Source: UBA6987 sp045617825 (GTDB lineage: Bacteria; Bacillota; Clostridia; Lachnospirales; Lachnospiraceae). Taken from it: DNA of 18,972 nucleotides. The notes under the pieces are model-generated. The model did no database searches, was not told the DNA's origin, and was given only the letters and a program-made list of their open reading frames with translations. The translations under genes and the position numbers were made by a program. The stretch lies in the NCBI GenBank assembly GCA_045617825.1, contig JAZLJI010000102.1:1-18972 (forward strand). The letters are read 5' to 3'. Below, piece by piece: positions 1-6,692 of the stretch (positions within the stretch are counted from its first letter, which is position 1; each line of letters starts with the position of its first letter).

Positions 1-154
1 GCCCGCGCGCTTCTTCCGCCGGCAGCTTCGCCATTCGCGTAAAGGCCTGATGCCTTTCCGCTCAGGGCTCAGCAAAAACGACTTCCTGCAGCCGTCGTTT
101 TTGACCGGCGTCCCGAAGCTTCAGGCCCATGTACCGCCGACGGGCCCTCCGCAT
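1..154 (-). repeat. Left copy of 154-nt inverted structured repeat
   Basis: Read as the reverse complement, this stretch matches 831-984 over 154 nt without gaps. By hand I count about 16 differences, six of them in one hairpin loop; the first 77 nt differ at only two positions. The shared fold has a closing helix (about 19-30 with 108-119), a hairpin at 38-61 (AAAGGC/GCCTTT extended by GCG/CGC) and a hairpin at 73-103. The copy reaches the window edge, so its true left end is unknown. Family not recognised; it could be a MITE-like element or a structured intergenic RNA. Confidence 0.85.
73..103 (-). terminator. Hairpin in left repeat, probable terminator of the PPOX gene
   Basis: A perfect 10-bp stem (73-82 with 94-103) encloses an 11-nt loop. 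On the minus strand it ends in GTCGTTTTTG, so it can act as a Rho-independent terminator about 70 nt beyond the stop codon of the minus-strand gene at 174-650. It is an integral hairpin of the repeat, so termination may be incidental. Confidence 0.5.
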
Positions 155-173
155 ATCGCCGCGGCCCGCAGGC

Positions 174-650
174 TTACCGCTCCTGCACTTCCTTCCCGCT
201 GAGGTGCTCGATCTCGATCACATACATTTGAACGGCTTTCCCCGAGCGGGCGATCTCTTCGCCTGCCAGCGCTTCGTCGGGATAGTATTTCATGGCAAAC
301 CGCTTGACCAGGGCCAGCGCGGCATCCCGGTCTCCGACCGGCCGGCAGCGTCCGAAGACCACGACGCTCTGCAGATACGGCGCCCACGGCTCATCCTTTA
401 CCGTCTCGTTGCCGAAGACCGTGAAGCAGACCTTGCCGCAATTCTGTATGGCATCGGCCTTGTGACCGACGCGGGAGCCGTGAAAAACGATCGTCTGACG
501 CTCGCTGTCGTATAAATAATTGATCGGGACCGCATACGGATAACCGTCATCGCCGCATACAGCCAGCACGCCTCTGCGGGCAGAGCGCAGCAATTCTTCG
601 GCCGCCTCCCTGCTGATCTCGTTTTTCTTTCTTCGAATCGGTCTGAACAT
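174..650 (-). CDS. Pyridoxamine 5'-phosphate oxidase-like flavoprotein (NimA-type)
   Basis: This encodes 158 aa, a normal length for the small split-barrel FMN-binding family (Pyridox_ox_2 / 5-nitroimidazole resistance NimA group). The N-terminal helix (R-K-K-N-E-I-S, residues 7-13) and the segment GDDGYPYAVPINYLYD (about 33-48) are typical. So is the HGSRVGHKADAIQ region (57-69), which normally contributes to flavin binding, followed by a conserved valine-rich strand (VVVFGRC). Cytosolic, probably a dimer. Members reduce small substrates using FMN; the substrate here cannot be told. A GGAGGGA site lies 4 nt before the ATG, and a TTGACA/TACACT promoter lies upstream. The gene stands alone between two inverted repeats. 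Family assignment is firm; the antibiotic-resistance role known for some members is not implied. Confidence 0.88.
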   Translation of the reverse strand: MFRPIRRKKNEISREAAEELLRSARRGVLAVCGDDGYPYAVPINYLYDSERQTIVFHGSRVGHKADAIQNCGKVCFTVFGNETVKDEPWAPYLQSVVVFGRCRPVGDRDAALALVKRFAMKYYPDEALAGEEIARSGKAVQMYVIEIEHLSGKEVQER

Positions 651-735
651 AGCTTCCCTCCGGCGATCATCCGGGCATATCCGGCCGCAGCCTTATCCCG
701 TATCCGCTTGAAAAATGACGGAATGATCCGCATCC

Positions 736-764
736 AGTGTATTCTTTCAAGCCGTTAATGTCAA
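736..764 (-). promoter_or_regulatory. Sigma-A promoter of the PPOX gene
   Basis: The minus strand reads TTGACA (764-759), a 17-bp spacer, then TACACT (741-736). The -10 box is about 85 nt before the start codon at 650. Confidence 0.75.
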
Positions 765-805
765 TTCATTACTTGCCGTTCCCTGCTGCCCTCGCAGCCA
801 AATGA

Positions 806-1043
806 GCCCGCGGCAAATGCCCCGGCCGGCATGCGGAGGGCCTGCCGGCGGTACATGAGCCCGGAGCTTCGGGACGCCGGCCAAAAGCGACGGTATCAAT
901 GAGTCGCTTTTGCTGAGCCCTGAGCGGAAAGGCATCAGGCCTTTACGCGAATGGCGAAGCTGCCGGCGGAAGAAGCGATCGGGCTCATCACGTACCGCCC
1001 AGGCGCGGAGCCCTGTCGGCCGGGGGGGGCATTTGCCGCGGGC
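806..1043. repeat. Long palindromic element with 18-nt terminal inverted repeats
   Basis: The 18 nt at 806-823 (GCCCGCGGCAAATGCCCC) are exactly reverse-complemented at 1026-1043. A second, imperfect inverted pair lies inside (about 842-863 with 979-1000, containing GGCTCAT and GTACCGCC). Both pairs centre near 922-925, so the 238-nt unit is one large imperfect palindrome enclosing the right 154-nt repeat. There is no ORF or transposase. This is the architecture of a MITE-like non-autonomous element; no target-site duplication could be identified with confidence. Confidence 0.6.
831..984 (+). repeat. Right copy of 154-nt inverted structured repeat
   Basis: This is the inverted partner of 1-154, upstream of the PPOX promoter. 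It has the same three helices: a closing stem (861-871 with 955-966, one bulge), hairpin 882-912 and hairpin 924-947. Relative to the left copy, an A-T pair (78/98) has become a G-C pair (907/887), which keeps the stem intact while the loop is diverged. That pattern points to conservation of structure. No coding potential is convincing here. Confidence 0.85.
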
Positions 1044-1097
1044 GGGAGCCCGGCGGGGAGGCGCTCGGTCTTGTCACGAGTGCAAGCGGAAACAAAG

Positions 1098-1125
1098 AAA
1101 AAACGCCTCCCGCGGGGGAGGCGTT
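1098..1125 (-). terminator. Third (distal) of three tandem terminators after lysW
   Basis: A GC-rich stem (1102-1111 with 1116-1125) is followed on the minus strand by six or more U residues (complement of 1098-1103). Its sequence is almost identical to the terminators at 1146-1172 and 1208-1236. Confidence 0.8.
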
Positions 1126-1145
1126 CGGTGATCGGGAAGGGCCAA

Positions 1146-1172
1146 GAAAAAACGCCTCCCGCGGGGGAGGCG
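1146..1172 (-). terminator. Second of three tandem terminators after lysW
   Basis: A stem CGCCTCCC/GGGAGGCG (1153-1160 with 1165-1172) is followed on the minus strand by a run of six U (complement of 1147-1152). Confidence 0.8.
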
Positions 1173-1207
1173 GGAGGACGTGAACGGCAGGCGCCGCGAT
1201 CCCAAGA

Positions 1208-1236
1208 GAAAAACGCCTCCCGCGAGGGGAGGCGTT
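1208..1236 (-). terminator. First (proximal) terminator of lysW
   Basis: A stem AACGCCTCC/GGAGGCGTT (1212-1220 with 1228-1236) is followed on the minus strand by UUUUUCUC. It lies 16 nt beyond the lysW stop codon. Confidence 0.88.
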
Positions 1237-1252
1237 CGGCGGTCGGAAAGGA

Positions 1253-2962
1253 TCATTCTTTGCCGGAGGTGTTGACACCGACGGTCTTCTTCAGCACGAA
1301 CAGAGTAGCGATCGTGATCGCGACAGCCACGGGCAGGCAGATGAAGATGTTCTTCACGAAGCCCGAGATGATGAAGGAAACGAAGCTGATACCGGCAACG
1401 GTGATCGCGTAAGGCATCTGGGTGGAAACGTGCTCCAGGTGGTTCACGTTGGCGCCGGCAGAGGCCATGATGGTGGTATCGGAGATCGGAGAGCAGTGGT
1501 CACCGCAGACAGCACCGGCCAGGCAGGCGGAGATGCCGATCATCAGCAGCGGGTCCTCGGCGGAAAACAGCGGCAGCACGATGGGGATCAGGATACCGAA
1601 GGTGCCCCAGCTGGTACCGGTGGAGAAAGCCAGCACGCAGGCGACCAGGAAGATGATGGCGGGCAGCATGCTCATGAGGCTGGCGGCGGCGCCGTGGACC
1701 AGGGTGGCCACGTAGTTGGCAGCGCCCAGCGCGCCGGTCATGTTCTTCAGGGCAACGGCGCAGGTCAGGATCAGCAAAGCGGGGACCATGGCCTCAAAGC
1801 CCTTGGTCAGGCACTTCATGGAATCCTTGAAGCTGATGATCTTCCGGCAAATGAGGTAGATGACGGTGAAGATGAAGGCGATGATGGTACCGAAGGGCAG
1901 ACCCAGGAAGGCATCCGTTTCACCGAAGGCACCGATGAAGTCGTGGTAGTAGTCGCCGCCCGCATCGAAGAAGCCGCCGGCGTAGATCAGACCGATCACG
2001 CAGAGCACGATCAGGACCAGCACGGGGATGATCATATCCCACAGGGAAGCGCGGGCAGATTCCTGCTCCTCGTCGCCGCCCAGGGAGCCCAGCTCACCCT
2101 TCAGGGCAGCCAGCTCTCTCTTGGCCATGGGACCGTAGTCGAAGCCCATGATGGACAGACCGACAACGAAGACCAGGGTCATCAGGGAGTAGAAGTTGAA
2201 GGGGATAGCCTTGACGAACAGCTGGATGCCGTTGATGTCGCCGCCCATGCTGTTGGCCACGCCGGATACGGCGGCGGCCCAGGAGGACACGGGAGCGATC
2301 ATGCAGATAGGCGCGGCCGTGGCGTCGATGATGTAGGCCAGCTTGGCGCGGGATACCCGCTGCTTGTCGGTCACGGGCTTCATGACGGTACCGACGGTCA
2401 GGCAGTTGAAATAGTCGTCGATGAAGATGAGCACGCCCAGGATGAAGGTGGCGATCAGGGAACCGGCTTTGCCCTTCACGTTCTTGGCAGCCCATTTGCC
2501 GAAGGCGGCAGCGGCGCCGGTGGCGTTGACCAGGGCGACCATGGCACCCAGCAGCACCAGGAAGACGAAGTTGCCGGCGTTGTCCACGATGGCGCTGGCA
2601 AGACCCTTCTGGATGATGTCATCGAGCGCCTGGACAGGGGCGAAGTTGTTGGCCAGCAGGGCGCCGACCACGATACCGACGAACAGCGAACTGTAGGTCT
2701 CCTTGGTGATCAGAGCCAGGGCAATGGCCACGATAGGGGGTACCAGAGCCCAGAAGCTGAAGGCGAAACGGGACGGGCTTTCGAGAATGCCGGTGCCGCC
2801 GCAGTCTTCGCACTCGGCCATGGCTTCCGCTTCTCCCCAGCAGGAGGTGCAGGTGGTGCTGGCGCCGGCGCTGCCGTCTGCGGCAAAGGCGCTGATGCCC
2901 AGCATGAGGACCAGAAGGGTGACGACCATCAGGATGGTCATAAATCTTCTGCGTTGTGACAT
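1253..2962 (-). CDS. lysW: NhaC-family transporter, probable lysine transporter LysW
   Basis: This encodes a 569-aa polytopic membrane protein of the NhaC Na+/H+ antiporter superfamily, with about eleven or twelve hydrophobic segments. Recognisable pieces are FIDDYFNCLTVGTVM, DATAAPICMIAPVSSWAA and FSTGTSWGTFGILIPI near the C-terminus. I chose the ATG at 2962 because GGAGG sits 8 nt before it; an in-frame TTG further upstream has no such site. The substrate is inferred from the lysine riboswitch in its leader: NhaC-type genes under L-boxes were named lysW, predicted lysine transporters. Unusually, a signal-like N-terminus (hydrophobic residues 8-26, then AFA-AD) is followed by four cysteines (38, 41, 51, 54) in a C-x2-C-x9-C-x2-C pattern ending CEDCGGTG, before the first long membrane region. 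Three terminators follow. Family is certain; lysine specificity is probable. Confidence 0.85.
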   Translation of the reverse strand: MSQRRRFMTILMVVTLLVLMLGISAFAADGSAGASTTCTSCWGEAEAMAECEDCGGTGILESPSRFAFSFWALVPPIVAIALALITKETYSSLFVGIVVGALLANNFAPVQALDDIIQKGLASAIVDNAGNFVFLVLLGAMVALVNATGAAAAFGKWAAKNVKGKAGSLIATFILGVLIFIDDYFNCLTVGTVMKPVTDKQRVSRAKLAYIIDATAAPICMIAPVSSWAAAVSGVANSMGGDINGIQLFVKAIPFNFYSLMTLVFVVGLSIMGFDYGPMAKRELAALKGELGSLGGDEEQESARASLWDMIIPVLVLIVLCVIGLIYAGGFFDAGGDYYHDFIGAFGETDAFLGLPFGTIIAFIFTVIYLICRKIISFKDSMKCLTKGFEAMVPALLILTCAVALKNMTGALGAANYVATLVHGAAASLMSMLPAIIFLVACVLAFSTGTSWGTFGILIPIVLPLFSAEDPLLMIGISACLAGAVCGDHCSPISDTTIMASAGANVNHLEHVSTQMPYAITVAGISFVSFIISGFVKNIFICLPVAVAITIATLFVLKKTVGVNTSGKE

Positions 2963-2982
2963 GGTGAATTCCTCCCTCAAAT

Positions 2983-3022
2983 AAAAAAATGTTACGGGCG
3001 GAATGAACTAACTGCCCATAAC
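2983..3022 (-). terminator. Riboswitch-controlled terminator in the lysW leader
   Basis: On the minus strand, GTTATGGGC (3022-3014) pairs with GCCCGTAAC (2999-2991), including one G-U pair. It is followed by A and seven U (2989-2983). It lies between the lysine aptamer and the lysW ribosome-binding site, as expected for the expression platform of a transcription-terminating riboswitch. Confidence 0.85.
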
Positions 3023-3041
3023 ACTGATCGTGTGCGTATGG

Positions 3042-3206
3042 TGTAGACAGCTCTCCGCAAATGCGACAGTCTGCAGGGTATTTCCCGGCAGCCCAACACC
3101 TATCTCTCAGGAAGATAAGCATTTCGGCGGATCGGCCTTTCCCTCCTTCAGCCCCCTGAGGCTTTGCGAAGGCGGTACTCATCCTTTCCGCACCTCTATC
3201 TCACGT
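3042..3206 (-). promoter_or_regulatory. Lysine riboswitch (L-box) aptamer
   Basis: The minus strand carries the hallmark L-box segments in order: AGATAGAGGTGCGG at the 5' end, GATGAGTACCGCC, GGCTGAAGGAGGGAAAGGCC, GCCGAAATGC, GGGCTGCCGGGAAA, then CTGTCGCATTTGCGGAGAGC and CTGTCT closing P1 with AGATAG. The roughly 165-nt length and five-helix layout match the family. When lysine binds, the downstream terminator is expected to form and lysW transcription to stop; the antiterminator partner was not worked out. Confidence 0.93.
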
Positions 3207-3214
3207 ATGAGCGG

Positions 3215-3243
3215 AGTATACGGCATGAAAAAGGCTTTGTCAA
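3215..3243 (-). promoter_or_regulatory. Sigma-A promoter of the lysine riboswitch-lysW transcript
   Basis: Minus strand TTGACA (3243-3238), 17-bp spacer, TATACT (3220-3215). The predicted transcription start falls just before the riboswitch P1 helix. Confidence 0.88.
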
Positions 3244-3298
3244 GGGACAGAATGCCCTTTTATTAGTAGAAACGCGCTTTTTTTTATGCTTTTTTTCG

Positions 3299-3327
3299 TT
3301 GCTTCCCCGGCAAAGCTGGGGTATACT
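3299..3327 (+). promoter_or_regulatory. Sigma-A promoter of the phosphatidylserine synthase gene
   Basis: TTGCTT (3299-3304), 17-bp spacer, TATACT (3322-3327); divergent from the lysW promoter with about 55 bp between the two -35 boxes. Confidence 0.7.
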
Positions 3328-3357
3328 GAAAATACTTCCCCGGAAAGGAATCTGCCC

Positions 3358-3984
3358 ATGTTCATCGGTTATTACAACTATACGGTATGGCTGACCTACA
3401 TCAGTCTGGCTGTCTCCGCCTACGGGCTGATCGCCGCTCAGGAGGGCAGGACCCCGTTGGCGGTGCTGTGCCTGCTGCTCTCCGGCATTCTGGACACCTT
3501 CGACGGAAAGGTGGCCCGTACCAAGAAGAACCGCGACGACTATCAGAAGAAGTACGGCATCCAGATCGATTCGCTGTCGGATATCGTCTGCTTCGGTCTG
3601 CTGGCGGCGGTGATCGCCTATCAGGAGGGCATGAAGGAAACGCCGGACGTGGCGATCCTGCTGTGCTACTGCGTGGCGGGGCTGATCCGTCTGGGCTATT
3701 TCAACGTGATGGAGGAGGAGCGGCAGAAGGCCACCGCCGAGAAACGCAGTCACTACCGGGGACTGCCCATCACCTCCTCGTCCATCTTCGTCCCGCTGTA
3801 TTTCGTCATCACCACGCTGGCCGATTTCGACCATCTGCTGGGCTGGCGGCTGCTGATGGGCGGCATGGGCCTGCTGTTCATCCTGAACATCAAGGTGCGC
3901 AAGCCCGGCATGAAGGGACTGGCCGTCATGGGGGCCGTGCTGGCGCTGGCGGCGGCAGCGTACTTCATTTTCGGCAGAGCCTGA
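3358..3984 (+). CDS. pssA: CDP-diacylglycerol-serine O-phosphatidyltransferase family protein
   Basis: This encodes a 208-aa integral membrane protein of the CDP-alcohol phosphatidyltransferase family. It probably makes phosphatidylserine from CDP-diacylglycerol and serine, the precursor of phosphatidylethanolamine. The active-site motif is present: D46-x2-D49-G50-x2-A53-R54, then G67-x3-D71-x3-D75. The gap between AR and G is 12 residues rather than the classical 8, a spacing I associate with clostridial members. Several hydrophobic helices follow the motif. The ATG at 3358, preceded by GGAAAGGA, is preferred to upstream in-frame codons, which would fall across the -10 box. A related head-group substrate such as inositol or glycerol phosphate cannot be ruled out. 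Confidence 0.82.
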   Translation: MFIGYYNYTVWLTYISLAVSAYGLIAAQEGRTPLAVLCLLLSGILDTFDGKVARTKKNRDDYQKKYGIQIDSLSDIVCFGLLAAVIAYQEGMKETPDVAILLCYCVAGLIRLGYFNVMEEERQKATAEKRSHYRGLPITSSSIFVPLYFVITTLADFDHLLGWRLLMGGMGLLFILNIKVRKPGMKGLAVMGAVLALAAAAYFIFGRA

Positions 3985-4088
3985 GCGTCGGAGCGCCGAA
4001 AGGAGCCGATTTCCCGGGCTCCGGGCGGAGGATTTGCCGTTTATTTGAAAAATTACGGAAAATCCCTGAGAAAAAAATAAAAAAACAG

Positions 4089-4117
4089 TTGACAGCAGGG
4101 GACCCTTTGAGTATACT
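4089..4117 (+). promoter_or_regulatory. Strong sigma-A promoter of rpmF
   Basis: Perfect TTGACA (4089-4094), 17-bp spacer, TATACT (4112-4117); consistent with high ribosomal-protein expression. The 104 nt between the previous gene and this promoter hold only a weak GGAGCC/GGCTCC hairpin without a U-tract. Confidence 0.88.
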
Positions 4118-4185
4118 GATAAGGCACGATTTCGGTGGGATGCCTATTCCCCATCGTGACTACGGGCAAAAGGAGGTCAGGTCAT

Positions 4186-4371
4186 ATGTCTATTTGTCCC
4201 AAGAATAAGTCCTCTAAGGCAAGAAGAGACAGCCGCAGAGCAAATTGGAAGATGAGCAATCCTACTTTGGTTAAGTGCAGCAAATGCGGCGCGCTGATGG
4301 TACCTCACCAAGTATGCAAAGCTTGTGGCTCCTACAACAAGAAGCAGATTATTGCTGTGGACGCTGAGTAA
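4186..4371 (+). CDS. rpmF: 50S ribosomal protein L32
   Basis: This encodes 61 aa, a normal length for L32 of the large ribosomal subunit. The basic N-terminus (KSSKARRDSRRANWK) and the zinc ribbon C31-x2-C34 ... C44-x2-C47 with the flanking HQVCKACGSY are diagnostic. The start is fixed by AGGAGGTC 8 nt upstream. Codon use is visibly more AT-rich than in its neighbours, as is common for highly expressed ribosomal genes. The usual upstream partner yceD (DUF177) is absent, and the gene has its own strong promoter and terminator. Confidence 0.95.
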   Translation: MSICPKNKSSKARRDSRRANWKMSNPTLVKCSKCGALMVPHQVCKACGSYNKKQIIAVDAE

Positions 4372-4394
4372 GAAAGGCACTGTGCCGATAAAAG

Positions 4395-4423
4395 ATCCCG
4401 GACGGAGACGTTCGGGATTTTTT
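4395..4423 (+). terminator. Terminator of rpmF
   Basis: A 9-bp stem ATCCCGGAC/GTTCGGGAT (4395-4403 with 4410-4418, one G-U pair) is followed by six T. Confidence 0.9.
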
Positions 4424-4459
4424 GTGTCCGAAAAAGGAAACGGGACTTAACGGGCGGAA

Positions 4460-4514
4460 CGCAACAGAACGCGGAGAACGGCGCAGACCGTTACGCTTTT
4501 TTTCTCCTGTTGCG
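4460..4514 (+). terminator. Second hairpin with U-tract in the rpmF-GH18 gap
   Basis: AACGG (4477-4481) pairs with CCGTT (4488-4492), followed shortly by seven T (4497-4503). This is nested in an outer perfect inverted repeat CGCAACAG/CTGTTGCG (4460-4467 with 4507-4514). It could be a backup terminator; the outer repeat is unexplained. The rest of the gap (4515-4739) has no convincing gene, only small hairpins around 4540-4593. Confidence 0.4.
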
Positions 4515-4739
4515 TGACTTGCGGCGCGCTTTCGGCTATGCTGTAGACGGTCCTCAAAGAGACCGCAGGATTCATCGGGAACAGCGGCAAAGCGTTCATG
4601 CAGGATATGTCACGATTCCTTTCAGCGAAAACAGACGTTACAGCGCTTGGACCCCGGAATCTGAAAAAGTGTTCCGCATTCGTAATACCCTTCTGTCAAA
4701 TCCGCGAACGGACAAATGCCCGGAAAGACAAGCAAAATC

Positions 4740-4769
4740 TTTACAAGTCCTGCGAGGCTGTGCTATACT
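4740..4769 (+). promoter_or_regulatory. Promoter of the GH18 gene
   Basis: TTTACA (4740-4745), 18-bp spacer, TATACT (4764-4769), 26 nt before the start codon. Confidence 0.7.
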
Positions 4770-4795
4770 GAAGCCACTGAACGCAGGAGGATGTC

Positions 4796-6478
4796 ATGGT
4801 TTCGCGAAGGAAAAGGAAAAGCAACTTACATATCTATGTGGTTCTCTTTGTGGTCGCCGTTTTACTGACTGTCGCCGTTCTGACAGAGCTGAAGCCCAAT
4901 AAGGAACAGGCGGATCTGAAGCAGTATTTTGCCTCGGAGGCCGGTTCTCTGGCGGTGGTGACGAACGATATTCTGACCCACGAGGATGCTCTGGTGAACG
5001 GAACGACACCCTACGTCTCCGTCTCCTATCTGGAGACCCTGAATCCCCGCTTTTATTTTGACGAAACTGAAAAACTTCTGCTCCTGACTCTGCCCGACGG
5101 AACCGTTAAGGCAGAGGAGTCCACGAAACTGAATGACAAACGGGTCTTGCTCCAAAACAGGGACGGCTATTACGTCCTGCTGGAATACGCGGCACAGTAT
5201 ACGAACCTGCGCTGGAAGCTTTGCCAAAATCCGGACCGCCTGGTCATCCGGACGGAATTCGGTACCCGGCCTGTCCTGCAGGCAACAGAGGCCCTTGCCG
5301 TAAGGGAGAAGGCCTCCGTCTCCAGCCCGATCATGAAGACCCTGGCGCTGGGAGAAACGGCAACGGTGAAGGAAGAGCACGCTGACTGGCTGTATGTTTG
5401 TACCGAGGACGGCATCCCCGGATACGTAGAGGTCGGCGAAGGCTACGCCCGGAATACCGTGACCGATAAGCCTGTATTAGCCGAACCGGTGTATCAGATG
5501 GTTTCTACCCGTCAGGGCCTGTGTGTGGCCTGGCACCAGATCCGGTACAGGGACGTGGACAATGATAAGCTGGAGGAACTGATGGCAACAGCTACGGGGG
5601 TAAATGTTGTCTCACCCACCTGGTTTCATTTAATGGACGGAAACGGCAACTTCGACAGCAACGCGAAGGCGGACTACGTAGGCCGTGCTCATGCGCTGGG
5701 CCTGGATGTCTGGATCCTGGTCAACAACATGGACAACGAGATCTACGGAGATACCCTGACTACGCTGTTTACGCAGACGTCAAAGCGGACGGCTTTGGTG
5801 GATAACCTGATCAGAGAGACGGTGGCCCTGGGGGCGGACGGTATCAACGTGGATATCGAAAGCCTGCCGACGGCAGCGGGCCGCGGTTTCATTCAGTTCA
5901 TCCGTGAACTGTCTCTGGCCTGCCACGAGCGGGGACTGGTCCTGTCAGTGGACAATTACGTGCCCTCTTCCTGGACCGCTCACTATGACCGCAAAGAGCA
6001 GGGAGCCTTTGCGGACTACGTGATCGTGATGGGTTATGACGAGCACTATGCCGGCTCGGATGCCGGCTCCAGCGCCTCCCTGGGCTTTGTGGTGGACGGC
6101 GCTGTCAAGACTCTGGAATCGGTACCTGCCGAAAAGGTCATCATGGGCGTACCCTTCTTCACCAGACTCTGGAAAGGCTCCGGAGAGAACCTGACCAGCT
6201 CACTGCTGAACATGGCTGCGGCGAAGGAATATCAGCTGCAGTACGGTCTCACCCCGATCTGGGACGGGACGCTGGGGCAGAATACGGTGGAATTTACCAT
6301 GGAAGGGGCGAAGGCCCGGATCTGGATCGAGGACGCAGAGTCCATGGAGGCCAGATTGGAGGCCCTGAAGGAATACCGCCTGGCCGGCCTGGCCGCCTGG
6401 CGCCTGGGCATGGAGACCGCGGACGTATGGCCGATCATCACCGGATATCTTGAAAATACAACGGGAACGGCAGACTGA
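4796..6478 (+). CDS. Membrane-anchored SH3 and GH18 glycosidase-like protein
   Basis: This encodes 560 aa. A basic N-terminus and one transmembrane segment (about 12-30) anchor it with the bulk outside. Residues about 45-155 look like a copper-amine-oxidase-like N-terminal domain (ALVNGTTPYVSVSYL). Residues about 160-222 form a bacterial SH3 domain (LAVREKASVSSPIMKTL ... ADWLYV), and about 232-555 a glycoside hydrolase family 18 barrel. The GH18 catalytic signature is D348-G-I-N-V-D353-I-E355, with E355 the predicted acid/base; YDEHY (414-418) and the late AAWRLGMET strand also fit. Closest known architecture is the spore cortex-fragment lytic enzyme/YaaH-SleL group or chitinase-like wall hydrolases, so it probably acts on peptidoglycan or a related GlcNAc polymer. 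GGAGG lies 5 nt before the ATG. Monocistronic by its promoter and terminator. Confidence 0.88.
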   Translation: MVSRRKRKSNLHIYVVLFVVAVLLTVAVLTELKPNKEQADLKQYFASEAGSLAVVTNDILTHEDALVNGTTPYVSVSYLETLNPRFYFDETEKLLLLTLPDGTVKAEESTKLNDKRVLLQNRDGYYVLLEYAAQYTNLRWKLCQNPDRLVIRTEFGTRPVLQATEALAVREKASVSSPIMKTLALGETATVKEEHADWLYVCTEDGIPGYVEVGEGYARNTVTDKPVLAEPVYQMVSTRQGLCVAWHQIRYRDVDNDKLEELMATATGVNVVSPTWFHLMDGNGNFDSNAKADYVGRAHALGLDVWILVNNMDNEIYGDTLTTLFTQTSKRTALVDNLIRETVALGADGINVDIESLPTAAGRGFIQFIRELSLACHERGLVLSVDNYVPSSWTAHYDRKEQGAFADYVIVMGYDEHYAGSDAGSSASLGFVVDGAVKTLESVPAEKVIMGVPFFTRLWKGSGENLTSSLLNMAAAKEYQLQYGLTPIWDGTLGQNTVEFTMEGAKARIWIEDAESMEARLEALKEYRLAGLAAWRLGMETADVWPIITGYLENTTGTAD

Positions 6479-6507
6479 AAAAGGACCCGGGGCGACCCGG
6501 AAAAGCA

Positions 6508-6538
6508 GAAAGCAGACGGGAGACCGCCTGCTTTCTTT
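6508..6538 (+). terminator. Probable terminator of the GH18 gene
   Basis: GAAAGCAG (6508-6515) pairs with CTGCTTTC (6528-6535), with an inner CGG/CCG and a GAGA loop, followed by TTT. The U-tract is short. Confidence 0.6.
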
Positions 6539-6630
6539 GCTGAGGGAGCATTTGCCGCGGCGGCAGGAGATCCTGCAGGGCCGCGCTGCGGGACCGGGCT
6601 GTACCCCGCGCTTTCCTCCGGTTCTTGGGC

Positions 6631-6659
6631 TTGCGTTTTCCCCCGGCTTGCAGTACAAT
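6631..6659 (+). promoter_or_regulatory. Promoter of the MATE transporter gene
   Basis: TTGCGT (6631-6636), 17-bp spacer, TACAAT (6654-6659). Confidence 0.75.
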
Positions 6660-6692
6660 GATATGACCATGTTCTGATAAAGGAGAATGGCT

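Noticed and set aside
174..650. Calling the PPOX gene a nitroimidazole resistance gene (nim)
   Set aside because: Only the fold family is supported; most members of this family are not resistance determinants.
1098..1236. CRISPR array
   Set aside because: The three similar units are palindromes with U-tails and short spacers of unequal length, and no cas gene is near; they are terminators.
951..1412. Plus-strand open frame across the right repeat and the terminators
   Set aside because: It reads through three terminator stems and the antisense of the lysW end; the repeated RRS/KNAS peptide pieces come from the hairpins.
1430..2959. Long plus-strand open frame antisense to lysW (509 codons)
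   Set aside because: It is rich in G, D, H and Q with no fold or motif, lies entirely opposite a clear transporter gene, and has no ribosome-binding site. It is a codon-bias shadow.
4510..4902. Open frame running into the GH18 gene start
   Set aside because: It overlaps the GH18 promoter, ribosome-binding site and N-terminus in another frame, and no family is recognised.
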